From contig NZ_AUGT01000020.1 in the NCBI RefSeq assembly GCF_000422805.1, forward strand, positions 101,054-165,053: a stretch of 64,000 nucleotides of DNA, given 5' to 3'. This stretch comes from Nocardioides halotolerans DSM 19273. Lineage in GTDB: Bacteria; Actinomycetota; Actinomycetes; Propionibacteriales; Nocardioidaceae. Within the stretch, counting starts at the first letter, position 1; each line of letters opens with the position of its first letter. A model generated the notes under the pieces. It saw only the letters and a program-made list of their open reading frames with translations. It was not told where the DNA came from and searched no databases. Below, piece after piece: positions 1 to 8,752 of this stretch. The translations under genes were made by a program, and so were the position numbers.

Positions 1-366
1 GTCCGTGACCGCTACCCCGACTCGCCGGTCGACTACCGCACCGGTGACCTGCTCGAGCTCACGCCCGACCTGCGCGGCGCCTTCGACCTCGTCGTCGAGA
101 TCTACACGCTCCAGGCGCTGCACCCGAGCCTGCGGGAGCGTGCCGTCGCGGGCGTGCGGGGGCTGCTTGCCCCGGGCGGCACCGCGCTCGTCGTCCAGGT
201 CGTCCGCCGCGACGACCAGCCCCGCACCGCCGAGCCGCCGTGGCTGCTGACCCGCGCCGAGATGGAGGCCGTCGCCGGCGACGGTGTCGAGCTGGCGTCG
301 CTCGACGAGGTGCTGCCGGCCGGCCGCGTCAACCCGCTGTGGCGGATGCTGCTCACTCGCCCGTGA
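1..366 (+). CDS. class I SAM-dependent methyltransferase, C-terminal part
   Basis: The reading frame is open from the first base of the window, so the N-terminus and the glycine-rich SAM motif I lie upstream. The visible 121 residues match the second half of a Rossmann-fold methyltransferase: the acidic post-II segment DYRTGDLLEL, the motif IV-like FDLVVEIYTLQAL, and RGLLAPGGTALVV, which is the usual post-motif strand and turn. The substrate cannot be told. Its last 14 bases overlap the 3' end of the convergent MarR gene. Confidence 0.85.
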   Translation, partial: VRDRYPDSPVDYRTGDLLELTPDLRGAFDLVVEIYTLQALHPSLRERAVAGVRGLLAPGGTALVVQVVRRDDQPRTAEPPWLLTRAEMEAVAGDGVELASLDEVLPAGRVNPLWRMLLTRP

Positions 367-1246
367 CGAACCGCTGCAGCAGCAGCACCAGCCGCTTGGT
401 CTCCCTGACCCCGAGGGTGCCGAGCCGCGTGGCGAGGGTCTCGTCAGCCAGCGCGCGGGCCTCGACGAGCGCGTCGGTCGCTCCGGGCCGCAGGTGCAGG
501 ACCTGCGTGCGCCGGTCCCACTCGAGCCGGCGCCGTTCGACGAGCCCGCGCTTCTCCAGGTGGTCGACCATCTGCACGACGCTCGCACCGCTGATCCCCA
601 GCCGACGGCCGACCTCGGCCTGAGGGACGGGGCCGAGCGTCGCCAGCGTCGTGAGCAGGCCGAAGTGCGCCGGCGCGATGCCCAGAGGTCCCAGCGCCTC
701 GGAGAACGTGCGATGCATGCGCAGGTGGACGCGCGTGATGAGGAAGCCCAGGCTCTCGAGCAGCGGCTCGGGCGTGTCGGCCGCCAGCTCGGCGCCGAGG
801 ATGCCGAGCAGCAGGCGGCGCAGCTCCTCGCGCTCGCCGAGTGAGAACCCCGGGGTCAGCGCCTCCTCGAGGTCCTCCGCGTGCCGCCGCCACCGGCGCG
901 CGGCCGCGGCGCCCTCCGGGGTGCGGGTGAGCGCGTAGGAGCGCCGGTCCTCCGGGTTGCGCACCCGCTTCACGAGCCCCTGGTCGGCGAGCTGGGCGGC
1001 CACCTTGACCATCGTGGTCCGGCTCACGTCGATCGTGTCGGCGATCGACTGTTGCGACCGCGCCGTCCCGCCCGCGAGCGTGAGCAGCGCGGCGTAGGCG
1101 TGGATGTCCACGCCGGGCGGGAGCACCCGGGCCAGGTTCACCGTGACCCGCGCCGCCGCCCGCCACATCAGGTGGCCAGGTTGGTCCTCGAGGCCCGGCA
1201 GCAGCTCGCGGCTGTCGGTGGCGTCGGCGAGGCCCACTTCGTCCAC
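353..1246 (-). CDS. tandem (two-domain) MarR family regulator
   Basis: The 297-residue protein is about twice the normal MarR length. Residues 25-135 and 155-295 each form a complete MarR winged-helix unit: the first has the recognition helix around TIDVSRTTMVKVAAQLADQG with wing NPEDRRSY, the second RRLGISGASVVQMVDHLEKRG with wing EWDRRTQ. MarR proteins normally act as homodimers, so this looks like a single-chain pseudo-dimer. It is divergent from an MFS exporter gene across an AT-rich gap and is probably its repressor, released by a small molecule; this is inferred from context. The gene is convergent with the methyltransferase and overlaps its end by 14 bp. Confidence 0.9.
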   Translation of the reverse strand: MDEVGLADATDSRELLPGLEDQPGHLMWRAAARVTVNLARVLPPGVDIHAYAALLTLAGGTARSQQSIADTIDVSRTTMVKVAAQLADQGLVKRVRNPEDRRSYALTRTPEGAAAARRWRRHAEDLEEALTPGFSLGEREELRRLLLGILGAELAADTPEPLLESLGFLITRVHLRMHRTFSEALGPLGIAPAHFGLLTTLATLGPVPQAEVGRRLGISGASVVQMVDHLEKRGLVERRRLEWDRRTQVLHLRPGATDALVEARALADETLATRLGTLGVRETKRLVLLLQRFVTGE

Positions 1247-1368
1247 TCCCTGATCATTATGCGCTTGACGGATCTTCAGTCGGGCGTATCGTACACAAGG
1301 TAATCGTTAGGCAATTGATGATTTAGCGCATGACGATTCAACCACTCGTACCGACTGAAGAGGTGCTC
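1247..1368. promoter_or_regulatory. divergent MarR/MFS promoter-operator region
   Basis: This gap is strikingly AT-rich for the genome. On the plus strand TTGACG (1265-1270), 16 bp, TATCGT (1287-1292) is a fair sigma-70-type promoter for the exporter. GCGCTTGACG (1261-1270) recurs as GCGCATGACG (1326-1335), and AATCGT near 1302 faces ACGATT near 1333 as an inverted pair. These are plausible sites for the divergently encoded MarR protein. The promoter reading is an inference. Confidence 0.5.
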
Positions 1369-2946
1369 ATGACCGAGCAGACCGCCGTCACCAGTCCCGA
1401 CACCGCCGGGAGCCCCACCCGAGACCCCAAGTGGTGGACGCTCGTCGCCGTCTGCCTGGGCATCTTCATCCTGCTGCTCGACATCACGATCGTGAACGTC
1501 GCGCTGGTCGACATCCAGGCCGAGCTCGACGCGAGCCTCTCCGACCTCCAGTGGGTCATCGACGCCTACGCCCTCAGCCTGGCGGCGCTCCTCCTCACCG
1601 CCGGCTCGCTGGCCGACCTCTTCGGGCGGCGTCGGGTCTTCGTGATCGGGGCGCTGCTCTTCATGGCCGGCTCGATCGCGTGCGGGGCGGCGCAGGACAT
1701 CCTCTTCCTCCAGCTCGCCCGCGCCTTCCAGGGCATCGGCGGCGCCGCGATGTTCGCGACCGCGCTCGCGCTCATCGCCTCGGCGTTCCACGGGCGCGAC
1801 CGGGGTGTGGCCTTCGGCGCCTTCGGCGCCACGACGGGCGTCGCCGTCGCCATCGGCCCGGTGCTGGGCGGCGTGCTGACCAGCGGCATCTCGTGGCGGT
1901 GGATCTTCTTCGTCAACATCCCGATCTGCCTGCTCGCGATCTTCATCGGCCTGACCCGGGTCCGCGAGTCGCACGACCCGCGCGCGGGGCGCCCCGACTG
2001 GTTCGGGTTCGTCACGTTCAGCCTCGCGCTGGGGTCGCTGGTCTACGGCCTGATCCGGGCGGGGCAGACCGAGTGGGGCAACGGCCGCGTGGTCCTCTGC
2101 CTGGCCGCGGCCGCGGTGCTCCTCGCGGTGTTCGTCATCAGCCAGGTCAGGAACGACGACCCGATGTTCGACCTCGGGCTGCTCCGCAAGCCCACCTTCA
2201 CCGGTGGCCTGATCGCGGCGTTCGGTGTCTCCGCCTCGGTGTTCTCGCTCCTCACGTTCCTCGTCATCTACGTCCAGAACGTCCTCGGCTACTCCGCCGT
2301 CGGCGCCGGCGTGCGCTTCCTGTTCCTGTCCGGGGCGGCGTTCGTCGCGGCCGCGGTCGCCGGACGCCTCACCGAGCACGTCCCGGCGAAGTGGCTGATC
2401 GCACCCGGCTTCGTCGCGCTCGGCGTGGGGCTGCTCCTCATCCGCGGCATCGAGGTCGACTCGTCGTGGACGCACCTGATCCCCGGTCTGCTCGTCAGCG
2501 GCGTCGGGGTCGGCATGATCAACACCCCACTCGCCTCGACCGCGGTCAGCGTGGTCGCGGTCGAGCGGTCCGGCATGGCGTCGGGCATCAACTCGACGTT
2601 CCGCCAGGTCGGCATCGCCACCGGCATCGCTGTGCTCGGCACGATCTTCAGCCACCGGGTCGCCGACGGGATCCGCGACGGTCTCGCCGGCACGCCCGCC
2701 GCCGGGCAGTCCGACCGGATCGCTGGCGCGGTCACCGGCGGCCGGACCGACGCGGTGATCCAGTCGGCGCCCGAGGGCGCGCGCGACCACCTGGCTGCTG
2801 TCGCCACCTCGAGCTTCGTCGACGCGCTCAACCAGATCACGCTCATTGCGATGGTGGTGGCGTTCGTCGCGGCGGCCTGCTGCTTCGTGCTGATCCGCCA
2901 GCAGGACTTCGTGCAGCAGGGTCCCTCGGGCCCGCCGGCGGAGTAG
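1369..2946 (+). CDS. MFS exporter, DHA2 (EmrB/QacA) type, 14 membrane segments
   Basis: This is a proton-driven multidrug-type exporter of the inner membrane. About 525 residues and roughly 14 hydrophobic segments fit the DHA2 class. Family signatures seen are LDITIVNVAL in the first helix (motif D1), the motif A-like LADLFGRRRVF after helix 2, and an antiporter motif C-like GPVLGGVL stretch. The start is set at the ATG at 1369, preceded by GAAGAGG at 5 bp; the ATG at 1330 lacks a Shine-Dalgarno. Divergent from the tandem MarR gene, which suggests drug- or metabolite-induced efflux. The substrate is unknown. Confidence 0.93.
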   Translation: MTEQTAVTSPDTAGSPTRDPKWWTLVAVCLGIFILLLDITIVNVALVDIQAELDASLSDLQWVIDAYALSLAALLLTAGSLADLFGRRRVFVIGALLFMAGSIACGAAQDILFLQLARAFQGIGGAAMFATALALIASAFHGRDRGVAFGAFGATTGVAVAIGPVLGGVLTSGISWRWIFFVNIPICLLAIFIGLTRVRESHDPRAGRPDWFGFVTFSLALGSLVYGLIRAGQTEWGNGRVVLCLAAAAVLLAVFVISQVRNDDPMFDLGLLRKPTFTGGLIAAFGVSASVFSLLTFLVIYVQNVLGYSAVGAGVRFLFLSGAAFVAAAVAGRLTEHVPAKWLIAPGFVALGVGLLLIRGIEVDSSWTHLIPGLLVSGVGVGMINTPLASTAVSVVAVERSGMASGINSTFRQVGIATGIAVLGTIFSHRVADGIRDGLAGTPAAGQSDRIAGAVTGGRTDAVIQSAPEGARDHLAAVATSSFVDALNQITLIAMVVAFVAAACCFVLIRQQDFVQQGPSGPPAE

Positions 2947-2967
2947 CGCCCGGGCTGGCTGAGCTCG

Positions 2968-4545
2968 CTAGCGCGGGACCCGCACGAGGACCCGGCCGTG
3001 GATGCACTCCATGTGCAGCTCGCGGCCGGGTCCGATCGAGTCGCCGTCGAGCTGGCGCGGGGTCTCGGCGCTCGCCCGCACGACGACCGTGCGACCGGTC
3101 ATCCGGTCGACCAGCTCGTCCGTGCGCGGTCGTTTGGCGAGCACGCGGAAGGCCAGCGGGATCCAGGAGAGGAAGCGCCGCGGGTGCAGCATGACGACGT
3201 CGAGCAGGCCATCGTCGATCGCGGCGTCCGGGAGGAGCGGCATCCCGGCCTGGAGGTAGCCGACGTTGCCGACCACGATCGTCCGGGCGCGGTGGGTCGT
3301 GAACTCGCCGCCGTCGATGGAGACCTCGACCCGCACCGGCGGGAACATCAGCGACTTCAGGGCGGAGAGCACGTAGGCCAGCCACCCGACCTTGGCCTTG
3401 ATCTCCTCGTTGACGCCTTCCATGATCGCGGCGTCGAAGCCCATCCCGGCCATGACCATGAAGTGGGTGCCGTCCTCGACGCCGTCGCCGCTGACCCGCA
3501 CCATGTCGATGGCCCGGTCCTGGCCGGTGAGCGCGATGTCGATGGCCGCGCGGAGGAACAGCGGGACATCGAGGTTGCGGGCCAGGAGGTTGCCCGTGCC
3601 GGCGGGGATGATCCCGATCGGGATGCCCGTGCCGGCCAGCTCGGCGCAGACCTCGCGCACGGTGCCGTCGCCGCCGCAGACGAGCACCAGGTCGGCGCCG
3701 GCGACCGCGGCCGCCTCCGCCATGCCGGTGCCGGGGTCCTCGACGGTCGTGTAGTGCCAGACCGGCAGCGACCAGCCTGCCTCGGCGGCCATCGAGTTCA
3801 CGATGCCGCGGAACGCCTCGATGTCCTCGACCTTCGACGGGTTGAGGATGACGGCGAGGTTGCGGTCGGACGGGAACGGCGACGCCAGGTCGGGCAGCTG
3901 CTGGGCGTGGCTGCGCGGCAGCGGGCTGTAGACGGCCAGGCCGAGAGCGACCATGCCCATGCCGAGCAGGAACCCGCCCAGCACGTCGGACGGGAAGTGC
4001 CGCCCGAGGAACACCCGGTCGAGGCAGACCACGACGACGAACAGCCCGATGAGGACGTAGAGGGCGCGTCGCACGCTGCTGCGGCGTACCAGCATCACCA
4101 CGAGCACGATCAGGATCCCGCCGAACGCCGTGATCGACGAGGCGTGCCCCGAGGGGAACGACTTCGAGGACAGCAGGGCCTGCTCGAGCTGCCACTCGGG
4201 GCGCGCACGGCCGACCAGCAGCTTGATCACGGTGTACGTCGCCGTGGTCGCCACCATGACGCCGACGGTGTAGGTCGCGGCCCGGCGGTGGCCGCGTGTG
4301 AGCATGAGCAGCGCGACGGCGAGGGTGAGCACCGCCATGCCGACGTTGCCGAAGGCCACCTCGATGACCCGGAGCGGCCGGATCATCCAGTGCTCGTCGA
4401 CGGCCCAGTCGGCCGCGGGCGAGCCCCGGTCGTCGAACTGCGCGGCCGGACCCCAGCCCTGGACGACCGCGAGCAGCACCAGCACGAACAGCAGGAACGA
4501 CAGCAGCGCCCAGCCGAGGAGCACGAGGCGAGGTCGGTCCAGCAC
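2968..4545 (-). CDS. PAP2 phosphatase / diacylglycerol-kinase-like lipid kinase fusion
   Basis: This is a two-domain membrane enzyme. The N-terminal half has about six membrane helices with the three PAP2 phosphatase motifs: KLLVGRARP, PSGHASS and the RVFLGRHFPSD block (Arg, His and Asp present). The C-terminal half is a soluble DAGK/sphingosine-kinase-like catalytic domain with CGGDGT and the GTGNLLARNL loop. One half would remove and the other add a phosphate on lipid substrates. The start is taken at GTG 4545, with a CATACT -10-like hexamer 6 nt upstream (leaderless pattern). An in-frame start at 4629 exists, but the extra residues look like translated spacer. Convergent with the MFS gene, 21 bp apart. 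Confidence 0.88.
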   Translation of the reverse strand: MLDRPRLVLLGWALLSFLLFVLVLLAVVQGWGPAAQFDDRGSPAADWAVDEHWMIRPLRVIEVAFGNVGMAVLTLAVALLMLTRGHRRAATYTVGVMVATTATYTVIKLLVGRARPEWQLEQALLSSKSFPSGHASSITAFGGILIVLVVMLVRRSSVRRALYVLIGLFVVVVCLDRVFLGRHFPSDVLGGFLLGMGMVALGLAVYSPLPRSHAQQLPDLASPFPSDRNLAVILNPSKVEDIEAFRGIVNSMAAEAGWSLPVWHYTTVEDPGTGMAEAAAVAGADLVLVCGGDGTVREVCAELAGTGIPIGIIPAGTGNLLARNLDVPLFLRAAIDIALTGQDRAIDMVRVSGDGVEDGTHFMVMAGMGFDAAIMEGVNEEIKAKVGWLAYVLSALKSLMFPPVRVEVSIDGGEFTTHRARTIVVGNVGYLQAGMPLLPDAAIDDGLLDVVMLHPRRFLSWIPLAFRVLAKRPRTDELVDRMTGRTVVVRASAETPRQLDGDSIGPGRELHMECIHGRVLVRVPR

Positions 4546-4632
4546 GTCACGAGTATGGCTGGGCCCGTCGTGATCCCGAGCAACGGCGATGCCCCCTGTG
4601 CAATCCGCGTGAGGAGCGCGGGGACCCACGAC

Positions 4633-4728
4633 TAGCCTTGGCGCGTGACCTCACCCCACGAAACCCTGCGTTGGGCGCGCTGCGCGCGGAGCGCGCGCGC
4701 TTTCGAGGGGACCCCGACAAATGATTGA
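4633..4728 (+). promoter_or_regulatory. serS leader with possible leaderless upstream ORF and GC hairpin
   Basis: A -10-like TAGCCT (4633-4638) is followed 6 nt later by GTG (4645), which opens a 27-codon frame ending in a TGA at 4726-4728, just inside serS. Two serine codons (TCA, AGC) occur in it. The leader holds an inverted repeat GCGCGCT/AGCGCGC (4675-4681, 4690-4696), and the serS ribosome site lies in GGGGACCCC (4707-4715), which could pair with itself. No T-box features are seen. A translation-coupled or attenuating leader is possible but unproven. Confidence 0.4.
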
Positions 4729-5998
4729 CACCCGCATCCTCCGTGACCAGCCCGACCGCGTGCGCGCCGCCCAGGCCAAGCGTGGGCTGTCCGACGCGGT
4801 CGTCGACGAGGCCCTGGCCGCCGACCAGGCGCGGCGCCGGGCGATCGCCGAGTACGAGGCGAGGCGCGGCGAGCAGAAGGCGCTCGGCAAGCAGATCCCG
4901 CAGGCGCAGGGCGAGGAGAAGCAGGCCCTGCTGGAGCGCACGAAGGCGCTGGCCGCGGAGGTCAAGGCCGCCGAGGCGGCCCAGGTGGCGGCGGAGGAGG
5001 CCTGGCAGGCCGCGGTGCTGGCGATCCCCAACCTCGCCCACGACGACGCTCCTGCCGGCGGCGAGGACGACTACACGGTCCTCGAGACGGTCGGCACCCC
5101 GCGCGACTTCGCGGCGGAGGGCTTCGAGCCGCGCGACCACGTCGAGCTCGGGCGGATGCTCGGTGCCATCGACATGGAGCGGGGGGCCAAGGTCTCCGGC
5201 TCGCGGTTCTACTTCCTCACCGGCGTCGGTGCGCAGCTCGAGCTGGCGCTGGTCAACCTCGCGATGGAGCAGGCGCGCAACGCCGGCTTCACCCAGGTCA
5301 TCGCGCCCTCGCTGGTGCGCCCGCGGGCCATGGAGGGCACCGGCTTCCTCGGCCAGGCCGCTGACGACGTCTACCGCATCGAGGGCGAGGACCTCTACCT
5401 CGTCGGCACCTCGGAGGTGCCGATGGCGGCCTACCACTCCGACGAGATCCTCGACGGCTCGTCGCTGCCGCTGCGCTACGCGGCGTTCAGCCCCTGCTTC
5501 CGCAAGGAGGCCGGCTCGCACGGCAAGGACACCAAGGGCATCATCCGGGTGCACTGGTTCGACAAGGTCGAGATGTTCGTCTACACGACCACCGAGGACT
5601 CCGACGCCGAGCACCAGCGCCTGCTGGCCTGGGAGAAGGAGTTCCTCGACAAGCTCGAGCTCGCCTACCGCGTCATCGACGTCGCCGCCGGCGACCTCGG
5701 CCTGTCGGCGACCCGCAAGTTCGACTGCGAGGCGTGGATCCCCACCCAGGGTCGCTACCGCGAGCTCACCTCGACGTCCAACTGCACCGAGTTCCAGACC
5801 CGCCGCCTCGACATCCGCGGCCGGTTCCCCGAGGGCACCGCTCCGATCTCGACGCTCAACGGCACCCTCTGCGCGATGACCCGCACGATCGTGGCGATCC
5901 TCGAGACCCACCAGAACGCCGACGGCTCGGTGACCGTCCCGCAGGCGCTGCGGCCGCACATGGGCGGGCTCGACGTCCTCAAGCCGATGCATGCCTGA
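4721..5998 (+). CDS. serS: seryl-tRNA synthetase
   Basis: This enzyme charges tRNA-Ser with serine in the cytoplasm. At 425 residues it is full length. Residues 1-100 form the long antiparallel coiled-coil arm (rich in E, K, A, R), followed by the class II core with motif 2 around [18 protein letters not shown] and motif 3 around [16 protein letters not shown]. The start ATG at 4721 follows GAGGGG. It begins an operon with three overlapping downstream genes. Two tRNA-Ser genes (TGA and GCT anticodons) lie about 9 kb downstream. Confidence 0.97.
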   Translation: MIDTRILRDQPDRVRAAQAKRGLSDAVVDEALAADQARRRAIAEYEARRGEQKALGKQIPQAQGEEKQALLERTKALAAEVKAAEAAQVAAEEAWQAAVLAIPNLAHDDAPAGGEDDYTVLETVGTPRDFAAEGFEPRDHVELGRMLGAIDMERGAKVSGSRFYFLTGVGAQLELALVNLAMEQARNAGFTQVIAPSLVRPRAMEGTGFLGQAADDVYRIEGEDLYLVGTSEVPMAAYHSDEILDGSSLPLRYAAFSPCFRKEAGSHGKDTKGIIRVHWFDKVEMFVYTTTEDSDAEHQRLLAWEKEFLDKLELAYRVIDVAAGDLGLSATRKFDCEAWIPTQGRYRELTSTSNCTEFQTRRLDIRGRFPEGTAPISTLNGTLCAMTRTIVAILETHQNADGSVTVPQALRPHMGGLDVLKPMHA

Positions 5999-6824
5999 CC
6001 CCGCCGGATGGGTCCCGCGCCTGGTCGCGCTCGACATCGACGGGACGCTCCTGAAGTGGATCGAGGGCGCCGGCACGACCTACGAGGAGATCGCGCCCGC
6101 GGTCGGCGACGCCGTACGCCGCGCCCGTGACGCGGGCTGCCACGTCGTGCTCGCGAGCGGCCGCTCGCCGCACGGCATGACCCCGGTCGCCGACCTCCTC
6201 GAGCTGCACCTCGACGACACCGAGCCGCTCTGGATCGTGGCCAGCAACGGCGCCGTGGTCTTCCGCTACCCGCCGATCGAGGTCGTCGTGGAGGAGACCT
6301 TCGACGCGGCCCCGGCCGTGCAGGCCATCCTCGAGCGGCACCCCACGGCCCTGGTCGCCGTCGAGGAGCGCGGGGTCGGCTACCGCGTCACCAAGGAGTT
6401 CCCGGTCGGCGAGCTGTCCGGCGAGATGATCGTCACCGACGTCGAGGACCTCGTCGCGGCCCCGGTCAGCCGCGTCATCATCCGCGACCCCGAGGCCACC
6501 GCCGACGACTTCGTCGCGCTCGCCAGGGAGCTCGGGCTGCACGGCACCGACTACGTCGTGGGCTGGACCGCCTGGCTCGACCTGGCCCCGGTCGGCGTCT
6601 CGAAGGCCTCGGGCCTCGCCCACGTCGCCGAGCGGCTCGGCATCGACGCCGCCGACGTCCTCGCCATCGGCGACGGCCGCAACGACATCGAGATGCTCCG
6701 CTGGGCGGGCCGCGGCGTGGCGATGGGGCAGGCGGTCCAGGCGGTCATCGACGCCGCCGACGACGTGACCGGCCCGGTCGCCGACGACGGTGCGGCCGTC
6801 GAGCTGGGGAAGTACTTCCCGTGA
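5991..6824 (+). CDS. HAD-superfamily hydrolase (Cof/SupH type)
   Basis: This is a 277-residue phosphatase of the HAD Cof-like class IIB. Motif I is [10 protein letters not shown] near residue 12, motif II lies near LASGRSP, and motif III/IV is the C-terminal [22 protein letters not shown] block with its metal-binding aspartates. Such enzymes remove phosphate from sugar phosphates or cofactors; the substrate is unknown. The start codon overlaps the end of serS by 8 bp, so the two are likely translated together. Confidence 0.92.
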   Translation: MPDPAGWVPRLVALDIDGTLLKWIEGAGTTYEEIAPAVGDAVRRARDAGCHVVLASGRSPHGMTPVADLLELHLDDTEPLWIVASNGAVVFRYPPIEVVVEETFDAAPAVQAILERHPTALVAVEERGVGYRVTKEFPVGELSGEMIVTDVEDLVAAPVSRVIIRDPEATADDFVALARELGLHGTDYVVGWTAWLDLAPVGVSKASGLAHVAERLGIDAADVLAIGDGRNDIEMLRWAGRGVAMGQAVQAVIDAADDVTGPVADDGAAVELGKYFP

Positions 6825-7315
6825 CCCTGCCTCCCGCGCTGGCGCCCGTGCTGGCGACCGAGCGGCTGCGGCTGCCGCTGTGGACCGCTGCCGACGTGGC
6901 CGCCATCCGCGGCGGCGCCCGCGCGCCGTACTGGCACCCTCAGTTCCCGCGCGAGGACGACCGGGACGCCACGACCCTGTGGCGCGACGGCGACCCGTGG
7001 TCCAGCCGCTCGATCACCGTCCACGACGTCGTCGTCGGCTCGATCGGCTTCTTCGGGCCGCCCGAGCCCGCCGCCGACGGCACGCCCGAGGTCGAGGTCG
7101 GCTACGGCCTCGTGGAGGCCGCGCGCGGCCGGGGCTACGCGACCGAGGCGCTCACCGCGCTCGTCGCCGCCGCCGAGGAGGCCGGTGCGCGGGTCAGGGC
7201 CAGCGTGCTGCCGGACAACGCGCCCAGCCTCCGGGTCCTCGCCACGTGCGGGTTCACCGACCTGCGCGGGAGCAACGAGGACGGCGAGCTCGTGATGGCC
7301 CGGCCGCTGCGGTGA
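6821..7315 (+). CDS. GNAT family N-acetyltransferase (RimJ/RimL-like)
   Basis: The 164-residue protein has the fold of the RimJ/RimL branch of GNAT acetyltransferases: an N-terminal TERLRLPLW strand, the VEVGYGLVEAARGRGYATEAL acetyl-CoA loop (near residues 90-110), and the C-terminal ASVLPDNAPSLRVLATCGF region. It probably moves an acetyl group from acetyl-CoA to an amino acid or a protein N-terminus; the acceptor is unknown. The GTG start overlaps the preceding HAD gene by 4 bp and its own stop overlaps the next gene by 4 bp. Confidence 0.88.
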   Translation: MTLPPALAPVLATERLRLPLWTAADVAAIRGGARAPYWHPQFPREDDRDATTLWRDGDPWSSRSITVHDVVVGSIGFFGPPEPAADGTPEVEVGYGLVEAARGRGYATEALTALVAAAEEAGARVRASVLPDNAPSLRVLATCGFTDLRGSNEDGELVMARPLR

Positions 7316-8106
7316 GCCTGCCGCGCCTCGTCGCCACCGACCTCGACGGGACGCTGGTGCGCTCCGACGGCACGATCTCCGAGCACACCCGCGCGGTGCT
7401 CGTCTCCGTGGAGGCCGCCGGCGTCCCGGTCGTCTTCGTCACCGGACGTCCGCTCCGCTGGGCCGAGGAGGTCTTCGACCACGTCGGCGACCACGGGCTC
7501 GCCGTGGTCTCCAACGGCGCCCTGGTCTGGGACGTCGCAGCCGACCGGCCCCGGCTGCGCCGCGAGATCGACGCGGCGACCGTGCTGCGCGTCTGTGCCG
7601 AGCTGCGCGCCGCCGTGCCTGGCTCGGCGTTCGCCGTGGAGACGCTCGACGGGATCGGGCTCGAGCCGGGCTTCCTCGAGCGGCACCCCGTCCCCGCCGG
7701 TGCCCGCCGCGCGTCGCTCGACGAGCTCGTCACCGGCCCCGTCCTCAAGCTGCTCGCGCGGCACGAGGAGCTCGGGCCGCAGGACTACTGGGACGCCGCC
7801 GAGACGGCGATCGGCGAGCACGTGACGATCACCTGGTCGTCGTCCAGCACGCTGCTGGAGATCAGCGCCCACGGGGTCACCAAGGCCACCACCCTCGCGC
7901 TGCTCGCCGACCACCTCGGCGTCGCATCGGACGCCGTCGTCGCGTTCGGCGACATGCCCAACGACCTGCCGATGCTGGCGTGGGCCGGCACGCCGTACGC
8001 CATGGCCAACGCGCACCCGAGCGTGCTCGCCGCCGTCGACCAGGTGGCGCCGAGCAACGACGAGGACGGCGTGGCTCAGGTCCTGGCTGGCATGTTCGAC
8101 CTGTGA
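7312..8106 (+). CDS. HAD-superfamily hydrolase (Cof/SupH type), second copy
   Basis: The 264-residue protein is a second Cof-type HAD phosphatase: motif I VATDLDGTLVRSDG at the N-terminus, motif II near FVTGRP, and the metal-binding FGDMPNDLPMLAWAGTPYAMANA near residue 215. It is a paralogue of the HAD gene at 5991. The GTG start at 7312 lies inside a GTGA overlap with the GNAT gene, so all four genes from serS on are translationally chained. Confidence 0.92.
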   Translation: MSLPRLVATDLDGTLVRSDGTISEHTRAVLVSVEAAGVPVVFVTGRPLRWAEEVFDHVGDHGLAVVSNGALVWDVAADRPRLRREIDAATVLRVCAELRAAVPGSAFAVETLDGIGLEPGFLERHPVPAGARRASLDELVTGPVLKLLARHEELGPQDYWDAAETAIGEHVTITWSSSSTLLEISAHGVTKATTLALLADHLGVASDAVVAFGDMPNDLPMLAWAGTPYAMANAHPSVLAAVDQVAPSNDEDGVAQVLAGMFDL

Positions 8107-8126
8107 TCTGTTGTGATGAGCGGGTT

Positions 8127-8741
8127 ATGCGCCGCCTCTCGACGACCCTCCTCGGCGGTCTGCTCGCGGCCCTGGTGGTGCTCGGTGCAGGCGCCCCGGC
8201 GCACGCCGCCAAGCCGCACAAGAAGGCGCCGACCTGCCCCGCGGTCACCGTCGACGACAGCACCAAGCGCGCGATGGCGGTCTTCAGCGGCGTGGTCACC
8301 GACGTGCAGCGTGCCCCCCGCACCGACGGGCAGCAGGGCGCGATCTACACCCAGACCGTGACGGTCGACCTCGTCTACCAGGGCAAGATCGACACCGAGA
8401 CGGTCACCGTGCAGACCGACCGCAACCGCGCGGAGTGCAGCCTCGGCGCGCTCGCGAAGGACGTCGAGTACATGTTCTTCGTCACCGGCAACGGCCAGCC
8501 GTGGATCGCCACCGGGGGGAGCGGCACCCGCATCTCCAGCGACGCCGTGGCCGCCGAGGTGGTCGGCCTCATCGGCGAGGGCAGGCCGCCGATCGACCCG
8601 ACGCCCGAGACGGCGAGCTTCACGCCGGTCGACACGAGCGAGCCGCAGTCGTTCACCCGGTCGGCCGCTCCGGGCGCGGCCCTCGTGCTGGTCGGCCTGC
8701 TCGGCCTGGTGGTCGTGCGCGGCGTCAGCCGCGGCCGCTAG
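8127..8741 (+). CDS. secreted or membrane-anchored protein of unknown function
   Basis: The 204-residue product starts with a clear signal peptide (basic MRR, hydrophobic LLGGLLAALVVLGAG, APAHA cleavage region). An ectodomain of about 150 residues follows, with two cysteines at most, and then a C-terminal hydrophobic helix (GAALVLVGLLGLVVV) with a short arginine tail, typical of a membrane anchor facing outward. No LPXTG motif is present. I do not recognise the ectodomain. It sits 20 bp after the serS-HAD-GNAT-HAD operon and may be read through from it. Confidence 0.8.
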   Translation: MRRLSTTLLGGLLAALVVLGAGAPAHAAKPHKKAPTCPAVTVDDSTKRAMAVFSGVVTDVQRAPRTDGQQGAIYTQTVTVDLVYQGKIDTETVTVQTDRNRAECSLGALAKDVEYMFFVTGNGQPWIATGGSGTRISSDAVAAEVVGLIGEGRPPIDPTPETASFTPVDTSEPQSFTRSAAPGAALVLVGLLGLVVVRGVSRGR

Positions 8742-8752
8742 GAGCCACCTAG

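Noticed and set aside
2998..4635. Long plus-strand reading frame opposite the PAP2/kinase fusion
   Set aside because: It is an antisense shadow of a gene with full motifs on the minus strand; its product is a repetitive R/D/H/E-rich string with no domain.
4546..4720. T-box riboswitch upstream of serS
   Set aside because: No T-box sequence, specifier loop or antiterminator could be found; only a GC hairpin and a possible short ORF.
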